Shown in pieces: positions 61,218 through 64,000 of a stretch of 64,000 bases of DNA; positions within the stretch are counted from its first letter, which is position 1; each line of letters starts with the position of its first letter. The DNA is from Methylocystis hirsuta. GTDB lineage: Bacteria > Pseudomonadota > Alphaproteobacteria > Rhizobiales > Beijerinckiaceae. Made by a program: the position numbers and the translations under genes. Location of the stretch: NCBI RefSeq assembly GCF_003722355.1, contig NZ_QWDD01000001.1, forward strand, positions 1,984,001 to 2,048,000, given 5' to 3'. The notes below the pieces were generated by a model that was not told where the DNA came from, searched no databases, and saw nothing but the letters and a program-made list of their open reading frames with translations.

Positions 61218-61433
61218 ATGATTTTCGTCGAACTCATCCTTACTGTCTGCACGCTGGCGCAGCCCGCCGCCTGCGACGAGCGTAAGCTCGTCCTCGAATC
61301 GACCACGGGCTCGACCAGCAATTGCATGATGCAGGCGATGCCATATATCGCTCAATGGTGCGGCGAACACCCGCAACTGACGGTTACGAGGTGGCGTTGC
61401 GCGCGGCCGGGAGCGGAAGGCGACAAGATCTGA
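61218..61433 (+). CDS. Small secreted Cys-containing protein
   Basis: 71 residues: MIFVELILTVCTLAQPAACDERKLVLES, then NCMMQAMPYIAQWCGEHPQLTVTRWRCARPG. Five Cys and a hydrophobic N-terminus suggest periplasmic export and disulfides. AAGGAG lies 7 nt upstream. Its 3' end is 34 nt before putA. Similar short proteins occur in other Rhizobiales; function unknown. Confidence 0.7.
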   Translation: MIFVELILTVCTLAQPAACDERKLVLESTTGSTSNCMMQAMPYIAQWCGEHPQLTVTRWRCARPGAEGDKI

Positions 61434-61467
61434 TCGAGGCCTGCGGGCGCGGTCGGTTCCATGGCGA

Positions 61468-64000
61468 ATGAATCGAAAAGACGATCGGCCGGCGCCCTTC
61501 GCGGCGCCTTACGCGCCTCCCGACGAGAGCTTCGCTGAGGCTTTCCTGAAGTCGCGTCCGGACGCAGCGACGCGACGCGTCACGGAAGAAACTGCGTTGA
61601 CGCTCGTGCGCGGCATTCGCGCCCGGCGCGATCTTCTCGGCGGCGTCGAAGACTTCCTCCACGAATTCTCGCTTTCGTCGCATGAGGGTCTGGCGGTGAT
61701 GGCGCTCGCCGAAGCGCTGCTGCGCGTGCCGGACGATGCGACGGCGGATCAGCTCCTTGCTGATAAGCTCGCCGAGGGCGATTTCTCCCATCACGAGATA
61801 TCGAGCGACTCGCTGCTCATTCAGACCTGCGCCTTCGCGCTGGGACTTTCGGCGCGTATCGTCGACGTCACGGAGCCGCGCGGGCTCGTCGCCGACCTTG
61901 CCCGGCGTCTCGGTCTGCCCGCGTTGCGCGCCGCCGCGCGTCAGGCGATGCGGCTGATGGGCGCTCATTTTGTCTTTGGCGAAACCATCGAAGCGGCGAT
62001 CAGACGGGAGCAGGGACGGCCGGAGCGCTTCTCTTATGACATGCTTGGCGAAGGCGCGCGGACGGCGGAAGACGCTGAGCGTTATTTTGAGGCCTACGCC
62101 CACGCCATTCGGGCCATCGGCGACTCGGCCGGAAGCTCCGGGCTCCCTATGCGCCCCGGAATTTCGATCAAACTTTCGGCGCTGCATCCGCGCTATGAGG
62201 CGATTTCGCGCGAACGCGTATTGCGGGAGTTGCCGCCGCGGTTGCTCGACCTGGCGCGCCTCGCCAAAGAGCGCGATCTCGTTTTCACCATCGACGCGGA
62301 GGAGGCGGATCGACTCGAACTTTCGCTGGACGTGTTCGCAGGCGTCGTCGAAGACCCGTCGCTTTCCGGCTGGGACGGATTCGGGCTCGCGGTGCAGGCC
62401 TATCTGAAGCGCGCGATGGCCGCGATCGACTATGTCGCCTCGCTCGCGGAAGCGAACCATCGGCGCTTCATGGTGCGTCTCGTCAAGGGCGCCTATTGGG
62501 ACAGCGAAATCAAACGCGCCCAGGAGCGCGGTCTTGCCGATTATCCCGTGTTCACGCGCAAGGCGATGACCGATCTCAATTTCGACGCCTGCGCGGCGCG
62601 GCTCTTCGACCAACCGCGTCTCTTCCCGCAAATCGCGACGCATAACGCCCGCAGCGTCGCCGCCGTCTTGACGATGGCGGGCGGGCGGCGCGACTTCGAG
62701 TTTCAGCGCCTGCACGGCATGGGCGAGTCGCTCTATGAGTCGCTGGCGGAAATGAGCGACGCCGCCGTTCGAATCTATGCGCCGGTCGGTCCGCACCGCG
62801 ATCTTCTCGCTTATCTCGTGCGGCGCTTGATCGAGAACGGCGCCAATTCCTCTTTCGTCGCGCGCGCCGCCGATCCCGAGACGCCGGAGAGCGCGCTTGT
62901 CGCGGACCCTTATGAAGCGGTCGGCGCGCCAAATCGCGCGCGCCATCCGCGTCTTCCGCCGCCGAGCGAGATTTACCTGCCGCTTCGCGCCAATTCGAAA
63001 GGGGTGGAGTTTGGCGATCGGACTGCGCTTGCTGCGCTGGTTGAGGAGACGCGCGCGCCTATTCCGCCGCCTGACGCGCGACCGAGCGTAGAGTCGCGGG
63101 CGGCGGCGCGCCCGGTCCTGTCGCCGATCGACGGCGCCGTTGTCGGCCATGTCGTTGAAGCGGATGAAGCTGCGGCGCGTGCTGCGATTGCGACGGCGGC
63201 GCGCGCCTTCCCGGAATGGTCCAGGACTCCATTCGAGGCGCGGGCGCGGATGATCGAGCGCGCGGCCGATCTGATTGAGGCGCGGCGCGGCCCGTTGATC
63301 GCCTTGTTGCAAAGCGAGGGCGGCAAGACTCTCGACGATGCGCTCGCCGAGGTGCGCGAGGCGGCTGATCTCTGCCGCTACTATGCCGCTCAGGCGCGAA
63401 TTCTCTGCGCCGACATGCCGCTGCCGGGCCCGACTGGCGAAGCCAATGTCCTGCGCCGGCATGGACGCGGCGTCTTCATTTGCATTTCGCCGTGGAATTT
63501 TCCGCTCGCGATTTTCATCGGCCAGATCGCAGCGGCGCTGGTCGCGGGAAATTGCGTCGTCGCCAAGCCTGCCGAGCAGACGCCGCTCGTCGCCGCCATG
63601 GCGATCGAGCTCCTGCGTGAATCCGGCGTTCCGAAGGACGTGCTGCACTTTGCGCCGGGCGACGGCGCGATCGGCGCCGCGCTCGTCGCCGATCCGCTGG
63701 CCGCCGGCGTCGTTTTTACCGGCTCGGTCGAAGTTGCGCAGCGGATCAATCGCACGCTCGCCGAGCGAGATGGCGCGATTGCGCCGCTCATCGCCGAAAC
63801 GGGCGGCATCAACGCGATGATCGTCGATTCGACGGCGCTGATCGAACAGGTCGTCGACGACGTCATGGCGTCAGCCTTCCGATCGGCCGGCCAGCGGTGC
63901 TCAGCCTTGCGGCTCTTGTGCCTTCAAGAGGAGATCGCGCCCCTCTGCCTCGAGACGCTGATTGGCGCTGCGCGCGAGTTGCGGGTCGGCGATCCGCGCG
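61468..64000 (+). CDS. putA: Bifunctional proline dehydrogenase / P5C dehydrogenase, 5' part
   Basis: 844 codons are visible from ATG 61468, running off the window. No N-terminal ribbon-helix-helix DNA-binding domain is present, so this is a non-regulatory PutA. The proline dehydrogenase barrel is seen at GISIKLSALHPRYE, FTIDAEEADRLELSLDVF, LVKGAYWDSEIKRAQERG and LHGMGESLYE. The P5C dehydrogenase part has ISPWNFPLAIFIGQIAAALVAGN, LIAETGG and SAGQRCSALR with catalytic Cys811. It converts proline to glutamate via FAD and NAD at the membrane. Confidence 0.95.
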   Translation, partial: MNRKDDRPAPFAAPYAPPDESFAEAFLKSRPDAATRRVTEETALTLVRGIRARRDLLGGVEDFLHEFSLSSHEGLAVMALAEALLRVPDDATADQLLADKLAEGDFSHHEISSDSLLIQTCAFALGLSARIVDVTEPRGLVADLARRLGLPALRAAARQAMRLMGAHFVFGETIEAAIRREQGRPERFSYDMLGEGARTAEDAERYFEAYAHAIRAIGDSAGSSGLPMRPGISIKLSALHPRYEAISRERVLRELPPRLLDLARLAKERDLVFTIDAEEADRLELSLDVFAGVVEDPSLSGWDGFGLAVQAYLKRAMAAIDYVASLAEANHRRFMVRLVKGAYWDSEIKRAQERGLADYPVFTRKAMTDLNFDACAARLFDQPRLFPQIATHNARSVAAVLTMAGGRRDFEFQRLHGMGESLYESLAEMSDAAVRIYAPVGPHRDLLAYLVRRLIENGANSSFVARAADPETPESALVADPYEAVGAPNRARHPRLPPPSEIYLPLRANSKGVEFGDRTALAALVEETRAPIPPPDARPSVESRAAARPVLSPIDGAVVGHVVEADEAAARAAIATAARAFPEWSRTPFEARARMIERAADLIEARRGPLIALLQSEGGKTLDDALAEVREAADLCRYYAAQARILCADMPLPGPTGEANVLRRHGRGVFICISPWNFPLAIFIGQIAAALVAGNCVVAKPAEQTPLVAAMAIELLRESGVPKDVLHFAPGDGAIGAALVADPLAAGVVFTGSVEVAQRINRTLAERDGAIAPLIAETGGINAMIVDSTALIEQVVDDVMASAFRSAGQRCSALRLLCLQEEIAPLCLETLIGAARELRVGDPR

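Noticed and set aside
61384..63648. 754-residue open frame on the minus strand
   Set aside because: It is antisense to putA, Arg-rich and without family features; the plus strand encodes a clear proline/P5C dehydrogenase.

Overview
The window is high-GC alphaproteobacterial DNA. It probably comes from a methylotroph or methanotroph of the Hyphomicrobiales (Methylocystis/Methylosinus/Methylobacterium relatives). The basis is a complete fhcBADC cluster (tetrahydromethanopterin-linked formyl transfer), a pqqA precursor peptide, a lanthanide-uptake locus with a lanmodulin, and a giant coiled-coil protein of the growth-pole-ring (GPR/RgsE) type known from polar-growing Rhizobiales. No rRNA, canonical tRNA or CRISPR array was seen.

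Layout. 0-12 kb: thrB (3' end) and rnhA, an envelope set (BON/OmpA protein, HhH membrane protein, pentapeptide-repeat protein), a ROK kinase, NAD kinase, a thioredoxin-like [2Fe-2S] protein, a degenerate CitE-like protein, an outer-membrane porin and a Rieske-FAD oxidoreductase. 12-20 kb: the 2017-residue GPR-like protein, an Hpt protein and a family 3 solute-binding lipoprotein. 19.8-26.2 kb: a family 2 glycosyltransferase gene split by a 4391-bp transposon of the IS1595 type. The transposon has 23-bp inverted ends, an 8-bp target duplication and a cargo: a P63C-domain protein, an XRE regulator, an RMF-like small protein, a DPPY methyltransferase-like protein, two unknown genes and a tRNA/tmRNA-like sequence. 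26-38 kb: an orphan DndB-like protein, a PepSY/cytochrome b561/two-component operon, an ABC-F ATPase, a DUF2167-M50 protease pair flanked by a 47-bp direct repeat derived from mgtC, mgtC itself, a DEAD-box helicase and glpD. 38-43.8 kb: acyl-CoA dehydrogenase, fmdB-like zinc ribbon, epoxide-hydrolase-like protein, infC (probable ATT start) and two secreted proteins.

43.8-51.3 kb, minus strand: a putative lanthanide uptake and handling locus. In transcription order it encodes a TonB receptor, lanmodulin, a periplasmic binding protein, a YVTN beta-propeller, an ABC ATPase, a small membrane protein and an ABC permease. A palindromic repeat, also present near 38 kb, sits in frame immediately after the start codon of the beta-propeller gene. 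51.5-56.4 kb: DUF1614 membrane protein, SpoIIAA-like protein, a divergent NarL-type sensor/regulator pair, a dihaem cytochrome c peroxidase and pqqA. 56.7-61.2 kb: fhcB-fhcA-fhcD-fhcC in one overlapping operon. 61.2-64 kb: a small Cys-containing secreted protein and the 5' part of putA.

Together, pqqA (cofactor for methanol dehydrogenases), the lut-like/lanmodulin locus (metal for XoxF-type enzymes) and fhc (formaldehyde to formate) form a C1-oxidation neighbourhood. The transposon in the glycosyltransferase gene and the mgtC-flanked module are the clearly acquired or rearranged parts. All assignments come from reading the sequence and recognising families; no searches were run.
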